A DNA stretch of 64,000 nucleotides from Sacculina carcini (GCA_916048095.2 OU696584.1:7655704-7719703); one strand, 5' to 3'. Numbered from the stretch's first letter, positions 23,617 to 37,820 are shown. Notes: generated by a model from the sequence alone, not told the origin. Program-made: numbers and translations.

Positions 23617-23751
23617 CAGGCAACAACACAACGAGAGCCAATTGTCCCAATACACTTGCAGCGTAAATTATCTCAATTACCATTGTCGACACATGTTGTC
23701 TTATGAACACATGCACTTGTCTGTGAATGAATATATATATATATATATATG

Positions 23752-23782
<31 letters not shown>

Positions 23783-23932
23783 TTGTGTGTGTTAGAGTGC
23801 TGTGAGACTTTGCCGTGTTGATCCGTGTGTGAAGTCCACCCCAGAGGCAGATCCAACGATATCTGTTTCAGTTTGCCCGTGCGAGGATGGTGCCATTGAG
23901 TTTGCCTGCTGACATGACTGCAACACACAAAT

Positions 23933-23972
<40 letters not shown>

Positions 23973-24308
23973 ATATGCAACGCATATATACGCAATGAGA
24001 AAAAAGACAAATGAACAGCGAGTATTATAAATATTTTTATCGCACATTTTAAACAGTCGATTGTATTAGCACCAGATGAGGCCAGATATCAGACACGCGC
24101 TCACATCTCGACGTCTAATACCAGCCAAGTCCGACATAACGTAATATTGCCATAAGAGACCCAATTGCTGGCAAGTTGGTCATTAATAAGACTGATGGAC
24201 CCACCTGAGATAATACACGCGCCCGTCCTCTGCTAAGCGCTCCTCCCAGCCTGGCGGCACCTCTTCTTCACTGTCTGTCTCAGGGGCATTGTCCGCCGCC
24301 GCCAGCAT
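20135..24308 (-). CDS. WWOX: WW domain-containing oxidoreductase
   Basis: Seven coding exons (minus order): 24308-24205, 23917-23809, 23300-23087, 22646-22448, 21836-21648, 20920-20775 and 20457-20135. Phases are continuous and they encode 427 residues (human 414). Start ATG 24308, then an acidic stretch and WW1 (VPPGWEERLAEDGRVYYL...TQWHHP). WW2 (LPLGWTSHTDQHGK...RATMSDPR) has Met where a second aromatic is expected; human WW2 is also degenerate there. An SDR domain follows: NAD(P) motif TGASSGIG, LNAG, catalytic Ser in LSSESH, YNDSK (YxxxK) and HPGNMV. Role: PPxY-binding adaptor/oxidoreductase implicated in tumour suppression and metabolism. The exon 2 donor (AAA|gtctca) and exon 5 acceptor are weak but are required by phase. 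Head-to-head with EIF2B3. Confidence 0.92.
21049..21289. mobile_element. hAT-like MITE in WWOX intron 5
   Basis: Begins CAGTGTTTTCAA and ends TTGAGAAGCACTG, with GGCCCC-rich subterminal blocks on both sides (atggcccccttc...aagggggtcatatggcc). These CAGTGNTT...CACTG ends are typical of hAT elements. The flanking 8-mers (atgtacat on the left, atgcatgt then acat on the right) are similar but not an exact duplication. Confidence 0.55.
21873..21943 (-). mobile_element. Short conserved retroposon tail (copy 1 of 4)
   Basis: The ~75-bp sequence gcaaatccagtagcatgg...caagtgcactattaccacct followed by cgcggtggcctcatgtacc and agaagcgcccaaa recurs at 40969-41058, 56449-56527 and 61758-61835. Other copies carry a TAA/TTA-repeat tail at the gcaaatcc side, so in transcription sense this is the 3' end of a LINE or SINE. 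It sits just upstream of WWOX exon 5. Confidence 0.6.
22806..23018. repeat. 27-bp minisatellite, 8 copies
   Basis: The unit agtacaaatatgtgcaatag plus ttaataa is repeated with single-base variants at 27-bp spacing from 22806 in WWOX intron 3. It is open in both directions only because 27 is divisible by three; not coding. Confidence 0.95.
23340..23540 (+). mobile_element. LINE reverse-transcriptase C-terminal fragment
   Basis: The translation reads MEKRRLRGDLINVYKNK ... DRPDRRGYDSKLKKTRC ... LFSFPSR, the typical C-terminal end of CR1/jockey-like LINE polyproteins (RRxRGDLI, RG-x-x-x-KL, F-P-x-R). It is a short dead fragment in WWOX intron 2, followed by a (CA)n run. Confidence 0.65.
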
Positions 24309-28878
<4,570 letters not shown>

Positions 28879-29113
28879 CAGAACACTGGGCTACGCTAGT
28901 GTATTATATCAAGTTACTGTGTTGTTTAACTCGCTACAATGTCCAGTCTGACTTACTGGTTTTTATTTCACGGCGCGTGGCTTTGTCGTTGATGGCTACT
29001 CCCATGCGAAACGGTGTTTTGCCAAGATATATTCATGTACATGTCAAGTGGTTGTATCTTTCATTCACACAAGCAAACAAACAAACATACATACTCATGA
29101 ATTTACACTTGAG

Positions 29114-29941
29114 TCAAAAATCGGCCAGTTCGCTGTTGAACAAGTCACGCGCCAGACTGTCGATACAGTCGACGTTGTCTTGAGTGGACAGGGAAATTTG
29201 GCCGTTATTGACTCGCCACATGACAGAACGGCGAGCCTTATTGGCTGCTTGAGCGCGGTCGGCCCGCCCACCGGCGTACTCGCCAACCAATCGCCGCAGA
29301 GCTGTGTCGATACGATGCCGCTGATTGGTCGAGCAGACGTGACGTGAGTGATCGGTCGTTGTTTGGCGGTCAATGATTGGAGCAGTTGGAGACGAGAGTG
29401 CCGCGCTAATAATGTCATTAGCCACACGCACGATATCATGGTTGGCGGCAGTTGTCGTGACAGAGTGGCGCTCCCAGTGGTGACGGCTGGGATCGGGGGG
29501 CTCGAGACGCTCGTGCACTTGCCTCACCACCCGCTCTCCCACCCTGCCCCTCTGCCTGCCAGCGTCACGCCTCACACACTCTGCCAGATCGGCAGTGAGC
29601 AGCATCTGAGCGAAACCGGCTTGGTGCCGCCGCGCCGCCTGATAACACTGGTAGCGCATGCTGCGCAAATGCATCGTGTCGTCTATGAGCAGCACCAGCG
29701 GACGATCTTGCTCTCGTCGACTCGTCGCTGCCATCATCGCCTGCTGCTGCCAGCCACACAGCGCCGTCGTCCGAGCCTGCCGCCAACTGACACACTCCCC
29801 GCCGACTGACGGCTCGCATATGACGTCATACTCCACGTGAGTGACGTCATACATGTCGGACAGCGCGTTGAGCAGCCGTCGGGCGACCGTGGACTTGCCG
29901 ACGGCCGGCGCTCCGAGCAGCAGCAGCACACAGCATGTCAT
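29114..29941 (-). CDS. PSTK: O-phosphoseryl-tRNA(Sec) kinase
   Basis: An intronless 275-residue frame from ATG 29941 (human about 348, so compact). P-loop GAPAVGKST at residues 10-18; downstream VEYDVI, LLIDDTMHLRSMRYQCYQ, ERLEPPDPSRHHWERHS and CSTNQRHRIDTALRRLV match PSTK in order. Role: phosphorylates Ser-tRNA(Sec) to Sep-tRNA(Sec), the step before SEPSECS makes Sec-tRNA. It implies a working selenocysteine pathway. The start codon overlaps the DNLZ stop codon (ATGA, 29938-29941) in a different frame, so it is probably the last gene of a polycistronic unit. The open frame extends upstream without an ATG. EIF2B3 lies tail-to-tail, 235 bp away. Confidence 0.88.
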   Translation of the reverse strand: MTCCVLLLLGAPAVGKSTVARRLLNALSDMYDVTHVEYDVICEPSVGGECVSWRQARTTALCGWQQQAMMAATSRREQDRPLVLLIDDTMHLRSMRYQCYQAARRHQAGFAQMLLTADLAECVRRDAGRQRGRVGERVVRQVHERLEPPDPSRHHWERHSVTTTAANHDIVRVANDIISAALSSPTAPIIDRQTTTDHSRHVCSTNQRHRIDTALRRLVGEYAGGRADRAQAANKARRSVMWRVNNGQISLSTQDNVDCIDSLARDLFNSELADF

Positions 29942-30435
29942 TGTCGATCGGCGGGCGGCCGGGGAAGCGCCGCTTGCGACGGCTGCTCGTCGACGCACTC
30001 AAACTGAACGTCGTCGTTGTTGTCGTCTCCGCTGCTTGACTTGATCCGCGTCACGCGTTCTCCACGCGCCGCCAGAATGCTCTCGACGTCGGTGAGCTTG
30101 CCGCCGTGGCTGTCGCTGAACCAGCCGAGCCGGTCGGCTATCAAGTGGCGGTTGGCGCAGCCGTCGCACTGCACCAGCACCACGCCGTGATTGTAGGCAC
30201 GGCGCGAGATGGAGCGCTGCATGCGCGTGCCGCACACGCGACACGTGAACGCCAACAGAAGCCGGACGCCGACAGTCGATAGCGCCGCTTTCGTCTCCTT
30301 TTGCTGCTGTGGTTGTTGTTGGTTGTGGTGGTGGCAGGGACGGCAGGTTGCACGCACCGCCGCCGGCACAACAGTACGCGCCAACTGTCTGCCACCACAC
30401 GACGACCAGTTCAACAAGCGAGCGATCACAGACAT
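29938..30435 (-). CDS. DNLZ: DNL-type zinc finger protein (mitochondrial Hsp70 escort, DNLZ/Zim17)
   Basis: An intronless 165-residue frame from ATG 30435. The N-terminus is basic and free of acidic residues (MSVIARLLNWSSCGGRQLAR), a plausible mitochondrial presequence, followed by His/Gln-rich low complexity. The zf-DNL domain has CRVC and CDGC (Cys 65, 68, 90, 93), with RMQRSISRRAYNHGVVLVQC and HLIADRLGWFSD between and after. Role: keeps mitochondrial Hsp70 (mortalin) soluble and active. Its TGA stop (29940-29938) overlaps the PSTK ATG by the tetranucleotide ATGA. 57 nt upstream is the TIMM10B stop, and an AG lies directly before the ATG (gagtagATG). Confidence 0.88.
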   Translation of the reverse strand: MSVIARLLNWSSCGGRQLARTVVPAAVRATCRPCHHHNQQQPQQQKETKAALSTVGVRLLLAFTCRVCGTRMQRSISRRAYNHGVVLVQCDGCANRHLIADRLGWFSDSHGGKLTDVESILAARGERVTRIKSSSGDDNNDDVQFECVDEQPSQAALPRPPADRQ

Positions 30436-30492
30436 CTACTCGGCATTCGTGTGGACACGTGCTCTACACTCCAAGCGCTAGCGCGGACACGT

Positions 30493-31426
30493 TCAGCTCG
30501 GAGAGGACGATGAGGGGTTATCTTGGGTGGCGGCAGTCACAGTGGTCTCGTTGTCAGAAGACTGTTGTTGTTGCAATTGTTGTTGCTCGAGGCGGCGCTG
30601 AAGCAGCTGCGGCTGCACTTCAACAAACACCGACAAAATCTTCTGGTTGGCGTTGATGTGTTTGTCGGCGCACCGTTCAACACACGACACCTACCGCGAC
30701 ACACGCACACACACATAAACTGTTGTTAATAAATGGCGTATACAATATGTATATGAAAACATAAAATAATAACGTATTTTGTTCTGCCATTATACAGTGC
30801 ATGTGACATTTACATGCAAAACAGCGTGGGCTAGCATTTTTTAATTATAATTTATTATTGCACAAATCGCAGTGAAGCTTAAATGGAAGTTAATTCAATT
30901 TAGAAAATTGACACAATTTGACGAAAAAGACGCAACCGTGGCGAAATAACGGGAACAGGTCACCTGACGCAGATCACCGACTGACCTCGTGGTGTTCGAG
31001 TGCTCGCTGCAGGTGATTGGTGATGCACGCGTTGTAGCACCGCTCCGATATATCGTTGTACATGTAGAGAAAGTCGCGCAACTTTCGTTCGACACACGGA
31101 CCGGCAAAAATCACAAGCACATGCGGTGATGTCAGTGAAACTATCTGATCCGCTCAAGTGTCGAATGCAAGCACAGACTCAGCAAATGAGCAGTAATTGA
31201 GCAAAGCAAAATTGAATGCGACAACTTGGTTCAGTGTCTAAAAGAGTCCAATGCCCAGAAGTAAAATTAATAAAAGAATTAAGTGCGCGAAAAAAATGAC
31301 AAAATCAGGCTTCGAAAGAAGCTGTCTCATCCATGAACTCATTCACAAATTGCGCAATTTCAAGGCAGGCGGCTTAATACCAGCAATGAGACCAATACTC
31401 ACATTTCTCAGATTCTGCTGGTCCAT
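30493..31426 (-). CDS. TIMM10B: Mitochondrial import inner membrane translocase Tim10B/Tim9b
   Basis: Three coding exons: 31426-31403 (MDQQNLRN), 31081-30986 (LRDFLYMYNDISERCYNAC...) and 30690-30493. Together they encode 105 residues, as expected for the family. The twin CX3C motifs CYNAC and CVERC (Cys 23/27 and 43/47) are intact, followed by KHINANQKI and a Gln/Ser-rich tail. Role: small Tim chaperone associated with the TIM22 carrier-import complex in the intermembrane space. It is the first gene of a same-strand trio with DNLZ and PSTK. The 24-nt first coding exon is unusually short but is supported by start, donor (AAT|gtgagt) and phase. Confidence 0.88.
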
Positions 31427-31796
31427 GTCGTCACCATCATGCTGGAGAACACCGAATTTCCCTGTGTCAGACACCAATACTAAACAGAACAGAATGCCTA
31501 CTGTCCTTTACATAGCCCCGAGTCACAGTGACATAGCCGTTAAACTCGTGTCAGGGGTTCGTGAATCGAATCCTGGCTCATGTTCATTCATTATCATCTC
31601 CGCTAGTGTCTACCGAATATAACCGTGAGAATGGGCCCACAGCGAGGTATGCCATATAGTTTAGTTCAGTGTATTTCTTATAGCGCCTGTCATACAAGGG
31701 CGCGCAGCAGCTAGACAGTATAAACAAGCCGACAAAGCCAAAACATTATTTACGGAAGCAATAATAAAAAAGAGTGAAAAACACGAATGAGTGAGT
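31427..31796. other. Upstream of TIMM10B; no gene seen
   Basis: About 370 bp of presumed promoter/5' UTR between TIMM10B and the retrotransposon. It contains a fragment 'cttatagcgcctgtcatacaagggcgc' that resembles the ends of LINE/SINE remnants elsewhere. Nothing else is supportable. Confidence 0.4.
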
Positions 31797-31801
31797 ATTA
31801 C

Positions 31802-32091
31802 TGAAATCCTTTTGTTCAGTTTTCGCTATATTTAATATAAAAATACACAATGAATAACGACAACTATCTCCTAATACAACAAATTACAGCGACAATCATT
31901 CCATACTCCACACTACACTCTCTTACTTCAGCCAACTAAACTCGCTCATCTCGCGACATTGTTGATTGCTGGTTGCTATAGCAACCATCATACACGCAGC
32001 AAATCCATACATACAATGAAACAAATATGAACGCACAAACAATTGGAAGCGATTAATTGAACAGTTAACAATACAAGAAATAGTAAATACA
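31802..32091 (-). repeat. 3' LTR of the retrotransposon
   Basis: 290 bp, TGAAATCC...AATACA on the plus strand (TGTATT...TTTCA on the minus strand). It differs from the other LTR only at 31931 (g here, a at 35927) as far as I can see. Confidence 0.93.
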
Positions 32092-32110
32092 CGCCCTCCT
32101 GATCTCAAAA

Positions 32111-35100
32111 TCAATATGCATATTCCTGTAACCATCTTGGCGGTCTCCTTGTTCTGGCCGATCTGCGTGGATTGACATCTACGCGAACTTCAGAAACATC
32201 GCTCTCATCAACAGAAGCATCATCCACGTCACTATCATCTAAAAGTGTGTGCCATCTTGCTTCTGTATTCCTCGCTGCCTGCGCATCTCTGTCAATTGTG
32301 TCGCGACAGGTGGCATCACTTTCGCCATCAGCACGCACATCTAGAATATGTCGTGGCATCCCGTCGACTTCTACATTGTTTGCGGATATTATACCTGTGA
32401 TTCTTCCTTTCATCCATTTAGACGTACATCTAGCATTGGGAGGCTTGACTAGTACTTTTTGTCCAACCCTATATCTACACGCGGTGTCAGTCTCCAGTAG
32501 TTTCGGCTCAGATCGGGGATGCCTCCATTGATAATTGTAAATAGATGAACTCGGTGAAATACTCAGGTTTCCAGTGTCATGCACGGCTAAATTATAGTAA
32601 AACACCGCATCTAATGGTGATCCTCCCGTTCTTGCTGCAGCACGCTTAATCGTCCGGTGGTTCCGTTCAACAATGCCGTTCCCCGACGGTCGATAAGCGG
32701 CACGAAATCTTCGTCGAACATTCCATTTTCGACATAAGTTCTCGAGTTGACTGGATCTGAAAGTCCTGCTGTTATCGATCAAAATTTCTGACGGAGGCCC
32801 TCGTTCTGTGAATATCTGCTCCAGGTTGTCTACAACGTCTCTCGAGTTCTCTGAGCCGACTTGTCTCCAGATTGCGAAGCGACTAGGACCACAGTCAACC
32901 ACAGTTAAGTAGCATCGACCCTGATAATGAGTGGTATCCACTGACAATCGCAACCAATTCTTGTCAACATTCAGATTTCCAGTCTCGTGTCGTGCGGGCG
33001 CAGGATCTACCATACGACATTGGGCGCAATTTCTCACACATCGCTCGACATCATCTTTAGTCACATCATTCCTCACTAATCTTGCTAGCTGTAAGGTCCT
33101 ATTGACACCGAAATGGTGATCTTGATGAAGAACATCAACAGATACAGCACATAATCCACTATTTAACTTTCCAGGTTCCGTTTTCGTTACTCTACTTTTA
33201 CTCGTTAACCACCTTTTTCCGACTCTGGTCATCGCATCGGCCTTGTTCAAACTAGAAGGAACAAAAGAGACAGTAACCACCAAATTCAATTCCGCGACTA
33301 AATCTTTCAAAACGGAGAGTCTTCTTTTCACTAAGATTTCCGACATTCCAGTCACCTTTATTCTTTGATCGCCCTCCAGCGTTGACTTCACCCACCTCAT
33401 AACAGTCACAGAATCAGTCATAATTTCAATCTTCTTGAGGTTCCACTTCAAAGCAAGATTTAAACCCTTTAGTACCGCATCCAGTTCAGCTAAGTTAATA
33501 TGTTGACAATCGTCACCCTTTCGGAGCCATGCCGCATCTTCCACTCTGTAGTCTCCGATTTCTAACACAACACCCACAGCCAAGCTGCTCGCATCGCACC
33601 ATGCACGACCTTCACTGGTGGACGAAACGCAAAATTTTCCCTTCACTGGATCGTCTGTTTCAATCCTATTAAGCAATTCTTTCAACATGTTCACAGCCGT
33701 ACTTCCAATTTCATCATCCCATCTGCGACCCTCACATGCTCTCTTAATAAAACTGCAAGCCACTCTGGCCCACCCACACACAGGATAGTGGCCAACAATC
33801 TTCCCACAAATCGCAAATAACTCCCGTCGACTCAAATAGTCATTCACATCAGCAACTTGAGGAAGCTTGTTGCCTCTACCGAACCAAAGCTCTCCTTTAT
33901 CGTTATTTTTCAGCGCTAACCCCAATACGCGACCACCGTTCAGCTCTTCTGGCGGCTTCGCCACCAGCCCAAATCGAGAAAGATGTTCGACAACACTCTC
34001 AGCTGAAATAACGTTCTCATCTACGATGACATCATCAATATAGCAGTCTGTAGCCTCCTTCACCCTTTCGTCCTGTTCTAACACCTTCTTCACAATCTTG
34101 GTCATTATTTTTGGCGCACTTGATAGACCGAAGCCAAGTCTTGTAAGGTAATACAAAACTCCTCGAAACATCACGCGCTGGTATGGCCATAAACTCTCAT
34201 CTACTCTCACTTGTAAATATGCTGACTGGAGATCAACAATCTTGAGATTATCAGACATTCGTCGCCAATGTCGGAGGGTTTCGGGACAAACTGCAGCGTC
34301 AACACCAGGATTGCTCTCTACCGATTTGTTGACCTCACGAAAATCCATTACTGGTCTCACTTTGTCTTTATTTTCGTGAACGACGGCCATCAATGGAATT
34401 ATCCCTTTCCTGTCACGCTGATTCTCACATCTTTTCAACCAGCCTTTCTCAATCCATGAACATATTTCATTTTCCATTCTCGCAGTCACCTGTTCCGATC
34501 TAGCGGTATCATAGTAGGCAATCTGATTCTTAGTCACAGCAGGTTGATTGTTCTTCCAAAACCACTTGACCACCCATGAAATCCCATCAAATTCGGCATA
34601 AAAATCGCTGTCGTTTATCTTAATGCGACCTCGTGAATGACTTGCCGGTCTTAATATTTTCTTCTCTCCCGTAGCACACTGCACAACCTTATGAATGTTT
34701 GACGTCGGCACCACAGACTCATTATTCATCACTTCTTCGAACACGATTTCCTCATTTCTCCATCTAAATCCCCCAGTAGCCCTGACAAAATCCATACCGG
34801 CAATCACATCCACACCAGGAATTAATCTACCCATAACGGTGCACTCTAGTTCAACGTTCCTTCCTCGAATGTCCAACGAAATTCTTGTGCTTCCCAGAGT
34901 AGTCACCATTTTCCCGTCAACGCCATATAACACTCCTGCTCTCACATGATACTTTGGCACAACCCAACACCCAACGACCGACTTTGTGCACCCAGTATCC
35001 AATAATACTCGAACTGGCTTTCTATTTACTGCACCAACAAGTATAGGTAGCGCCTTTATAGATGACTCGGAGGAACTTCCGGCGCAGAAACTCCTCCACT

Positions 35101-35215
35101 CACGTTTCCCGGAGCATTGGGACACATCCTGGCCATATGACCTTCTTTCTGACATAACCAGCAACTGATATTCGGTTTCAGCCTGCAGAATCTCATCATG
35201 TGTGGTCCACCACAT
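32111..35215 (-). CDS. pol: Retrotransposon pol (protease-RT-RNase H-integrase)
   Basis: About 1,030 codons are open. Aspartic protease motif LLDTGCTKS; reverse transcriptase with LGFGLSSAPKIMTKI and the catalytic YIDD; RNase H with CDASSLAVG and HINLAELDAV; integrase with an HH-CC zinc domain and a D,D-E core (SVDTTHYQ, ILIDNSRTF, NGIVERNHR). The open region begins inside gag in the -1 frame and has no obvious start of its own. It is therefore most likely expressed as a gag-pol fusion by -1 frameshifting at 35104-35110. The element looks intact, with no internal stops. Confidence 0.9.
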   Translation of the reverse strand: MWWTTHDEILQAETEYQLLVMSERRSYGQDVSQCSGKREWRSFCAGSSSESSIKALPILVGAVNRKPVRVLLDTGCTKSVVGCWVVPKYHVRAGVLYGVDGKMVTTLGSTRISLDIRGRNVELECTVMGRLIPGVDVIAGMDFVRATGGFRWRNEEIVFEEVMNNESVVPTSNIHKVVQCATGEKKILRPASHSRGRIKINDSDFYAEFDGISWVVKWFWKNNQPAVTKNQIAYYDTARSEQVTARMENEICSWIEKGWLKRCENQRDRKGIIPLMAVVHENKDKVRPVMDFREVNKSVESNPGVDAAVCPETLRHWRRMSDNLKIVDLQSAYLQVRVDESLWPYQRVMFRGVLYYLTRLGFGLSSAPKIMTKIVKKVLEQDERVKEATDCYIDDVIVDENVISAESVVEHLSRFGLVAKPPEELNGGRVLGLALKNNDKGELWFGRGNKLPQVADVNDYLSRRELFAICGKIVGHYPVCGWARVACSFIKRACEGRRWDDEIGSTAVNMLKELLNRIETDDPVKGKFCVSSTSEGRAWCDASSLAVGVVLEIGDYRVEDAAWLRKGDDCQHINLAELDAVLKGLNLALKWNLKKIEIMTDSVTVMRWVKSTLEGDQRIKVTGMSEILVKRRLSVLKDLVAELNLVVTVSFVPSSLNKADAMTRVGKRWLTSKSRVTKTEPGKLNSGLCAVSVDVLHQDHHFGVNRTLQLARLVRNDVTKDDVERCVRNCAQCRMVDPAPARHETGNLNVDKNWLRLSVDTTHYQGRCYLTVVDCGPSRFAIWRQVGSENSRDVVDNLEQIFTERGPPSEILIDNSRTFRSSQLENLCRKWNVRRRFRAAYRPSGNGIVERNHRTIKRAAARTGGSPLDAVFYYNLAVHDTGNLSISPSSSIYNYQWRHPRSEPKLLETDTACRYRVGQKVLVKPPNARCTSKWMKGRITGIISANNVEVDGMPRHILDVRADGESDATCRDTIDRDAQAARNTEARWHTLLDDSDVDDASVDESDVSEVRVDVNPRRSARTRRPPRWLQEYAY

Positions 35216-35784
35216 CGGAAACAGCGCACGGACTGACTCGGGTTTTCTCGTTGTCTGGTTGCTTTACTGCCAGAGGTCACAGCTGCAGTTGAAGGACCAT
35301 GTAGCTCTGCCATAAGACTGCGAGCTCGTTGCAATACATCAGACAATGGCAAACATTCAATTCTTGTCATAGCACGCAGCTCACGTGATATAACTGCCGG
35401 TAAACCGGTCACAAAAGCCCTCAGCAACAATACGTCTGATTCGATGCCAGCAAGTCGTGCCAGACGGCGAAGATCCGTTAGATAAACGTCGACCGGCTCA
35501 TCTTTCCATACCCGCATTTTCAGCTCTTCATATGCCTGGAAACTGTTTATGGCAAATGCTGACAACAAAGCCGCCTCGATCTGTTCACAGTCTCTCTTTT
35601 CAGCATCGCCCAATTCCGAATAAACAGCATATGCGGGACCCTCGAGAAATAGAGGAATTATTTTTTCAACATCATCGATGCCTTTCAAATCGGCCACCAA
35701 CTTGATTTTTCCTAGCCATTGTGCGACGTCACCAGTTCCGTCAAAACACCGCACCACATCACCGAGCTTTATGTTGCCGCTCAT
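35056..35784 (-). CDS. gag: Retrotransposon gag (capsid with zinc knuckles)
   Basis: 242 residues from ATG 35784. The capsid-like N-terminus includes CFDGTGDVAQWLGKIKLVADL, which fits retrotransposon Gag, then two zinc knuckles: CFRCGGPHMMRFC (shortened spacing) and CWLCQKEGHMARMC (canonical CX2CX4HX4C). The C-terminal 50 codons overlap pol. The start codon lies only 13 nt inside the 5' LTR boundary. Confidence 0.88.
   Translation of the reverse strand: MSGNIKLGDVVRCFDGTGDVAQWLGKIKLVADLKGIDDVEKIIPLFLEGPAYAVYSELGDAEKRDCEQIEAALLSAFAINSFQAYEELKMRVWKDEPVDVYLTDLRRLARLAGIESDVLLLRAFVTGLPAVISRELRAMTRIECLPLSDVLQRARSLMAELHGPSTAAVTSGSKATRQRENPSQSVRCFRCGGPHMMRFCRLKPNISCWLCQKEGHMARMCPNAPGNVSGGVSAPEVPPSHL
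35104..35110 (-). promoter_or_regulatory. -1 ribosomal frameshift heptamer G GGA AAC
   Basis: On the minus strand, GGGAAAC lies just after the second zinc knuckle, phased in gag as CCG-GGA-AAC. A -1 slip on GGG-AAA re-enters exactly the pol frame (next codons CGT GAG TGG). GGGAAAC is a known X-XXY-YYZ slippery sequence. A downstream stimulatory structure was not modelled. Confidence 0.75.
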
Positions 35785-35797
35785 GGCCGAAATAGCT

Positions 35798-36087
35798 TGA
35801 AATCCTTTTGTTCAGTTTTCGCTATATTTAATATAAAAATACACAATGAATAACGACAACTATCTCCTAATACAACAAATTACAGCGACAATCATTCCAT
35901 ACTCCACACTACACTCTCTTACTTCAACCAACTAAACTCGCTCATCTCGCGACATTGTTGATTGCTGGTTGCTATAGCAACCATCATACACGCAGCAAAT
36001 CCATACATACAATGAAACAAATATGAACGCACAAACAATTGGAAGCGATTAATTGAACAGTTAACAATACAAGAAATAGTAAATACA
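35798..36087 (-). repeat. 5' LTR of the retrotransposon
   Basis: 290-bp LTR paired with 31802-32091. The target duplication ATTAC follows at 36088-36092. Confidence 0.93.
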
Positions 36088-36092
36088 ATTAC

Positions 36093-37727
36093 ACAATTTA
36101 AGTAATGCGATGAACACATAATATCAACACACTGGTGCATGATCAAAATACCAATACATTTCTTGCATGATTTACATATTTCTGAAAAACAATCTTAACT
36201 GAATTCGAGCGAGACCTAAAGAAACTTTATAGCACTATTTGCAAAACCAACTCACGTGCAAATCACCACCAGAAATCCTATTGCCCACAAATGCGCCACT
36301 TACGTATTGATCACAATTTTATACGTGCGTCAGAAACTGCGCTAATAATACAGACCTGGTATTGCACATGTATGTGCATCGCTGCTCGACTTTTTTTTAA
36401 TTAAAGTGTCTTGCGTTTTTGTTGTTTACTGTGGCTCAAGCTGTTGTGTAGGAAAATTTCACATTATAAATTTCTTGGAGGCTTCATTGGTGAGTGTTTC
36501 TCTGTGTTAATTTTTAATTGTTTTGTAATTATATCTGTCAATTCCGTCTATCTTGATCATCCTTATCTAGGCTTCTCTGGGCGTCTTCAAAACTACTTTA
36601 ACGTTTAATAAGTTAGTCATGTCATCATCGTAATTATCATATTGTATTTGTTATAGCGCATATAAATATAAATGCGCAAGAAATATGTAATGTGCATAGA
36701 TATATATGCGCCTATGAATATAAATGCGTATATAAAAATATAAATGCACGTACACAAAATTTATAGAAAACGATGCATTACAAAGACGTACATGTCACCT
36801 TGTTTTTTTCTATTTTCAGTTGCCACGCATTTTCTGCTTAAATTCCGTTGTCTTCCCATCAAATCACACATCCAATTCGAAGTATGTTGCTTCAGGATCC
36901 CAGGTAGTAGTAGGATGTAGTGAAACGGCAGTGGAGTTTGTTAGCGTATGAATATTTCACCGGTAGGCGGCAGCACAATCGTCAGACATGTTTTTGTTTG
37001 TTACTGTATATATGTGTATACTTTTGTTGCGGTGGTATTTTTAATAATAAAATTGTGCATTCGAAACGTTGCTTTGTTTCATCACATGTTTTGCTTTGCA
37101 TTGTTATAACACGTGTGCAGTTTGTATTAAATTCTGCTGTCATCAGTAAAGTGTATCAGTAAAGATTCGACCCATATTTGTACAATACAAGATTTAGCTG
37201 TCCATAAGTGTATGAACGCTCGGTCCTGCCCGCCTATTCGACCAATAGGGGCTGGTTTATCAAGGTGTTGCAATAGTACGGCTATGTTTTGCCACGTGTC
37301 ACCGTATCTCGCGCCACCATACGGAAGTGACCAGTGTTTAACTAGATATTGAAAATAAATTACGTGCGGTCCAAAAAGTTTCAATTGGAACCATAACAAA
37401 TATCAGTGGGAATGAAAAGGATGTCAATGTTATTTCCCCTATCAACGCCGTTCTATTCGCCTACAGTGGGAAATTGGACAGGAATGTTGCGATGGTTTTG
37501 CGAATCGCAATGGCTAATGCTGCCAGCCACCCAAATGAATGTTTCTATCGTCAGAATTCTATTTAGCTATCCAACTGCGCAATATCGACACAATATCACA
37601 CTTGTCCAAGTGGACTCAAGTGTCCAATACCGCACTCAATAACACACACGTCTTCTGTGTAGATTTCTAGTATATTGCTGACCAATATAGTACTTATTTG
37701 CGTATTTTTCTATAAATAGATGTGACT
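36093..37727. other. Intergenic, no gene recognised
   Basis: About 1.6 kb, mostly AT-rich, with tandem 'tataaatgcg'-like variants near 36655-36750. Several short open frames look random. A segment at 37140-37400 (accaataggggctggtttat, ccaccatacggaagtgacca) may be an old transposon but is not identifiable. Confidence 0.4.
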
Positions 37728-37820
37728 TTTATTTCAGCTTGTTTTTGTATCGATGTGTTTGAGTTCGTGTTTGAGACTGTTTCGTCGGGATCTTCCAGTA
37801 CTGTCTGCGTCGTATGCTCG

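Larger units (their letters stand above)
31797..36092 (-). mobile_element. Complete young LTR retrotransposon (Ty3/gypsy-like order)
   Basis: The element spans 31802-36087, flanked by the perfect 5-bp duplication ATTAC (31797-31801 and 36088-36092). The two 290-bp LTRs differ at one base. On the minus strand, gag is followed by pol in the order protease, reverse transcriptase, RNase H, integrase, as in Ty3/gypsy. A purine-rich tract (gatcaggagggcg) precedes the 3' LTR. Only 13 nt separate the 5' LTR from the gag ATG, and no standard TGG-type primer-binding site is apparent. No envelope gene. Both frames are intact, so insertion was recent. Confidence 0.93.

Noticed and set aside
29938-30435. 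DNLZ and PSTK as one frameshifted or fused gene
   Set aside because: Each frame has its own complete conserved domain set, ATG and stop, and both proteins are normally separate in animals. Overlap by ATGA explains the arrangement without an error.
37127-37399. 90-codon minus-strand frame
   Set aside because: No start context, no recognisable domain, no splice-linked neighbours. Likely chance or an old unidentified repeat.
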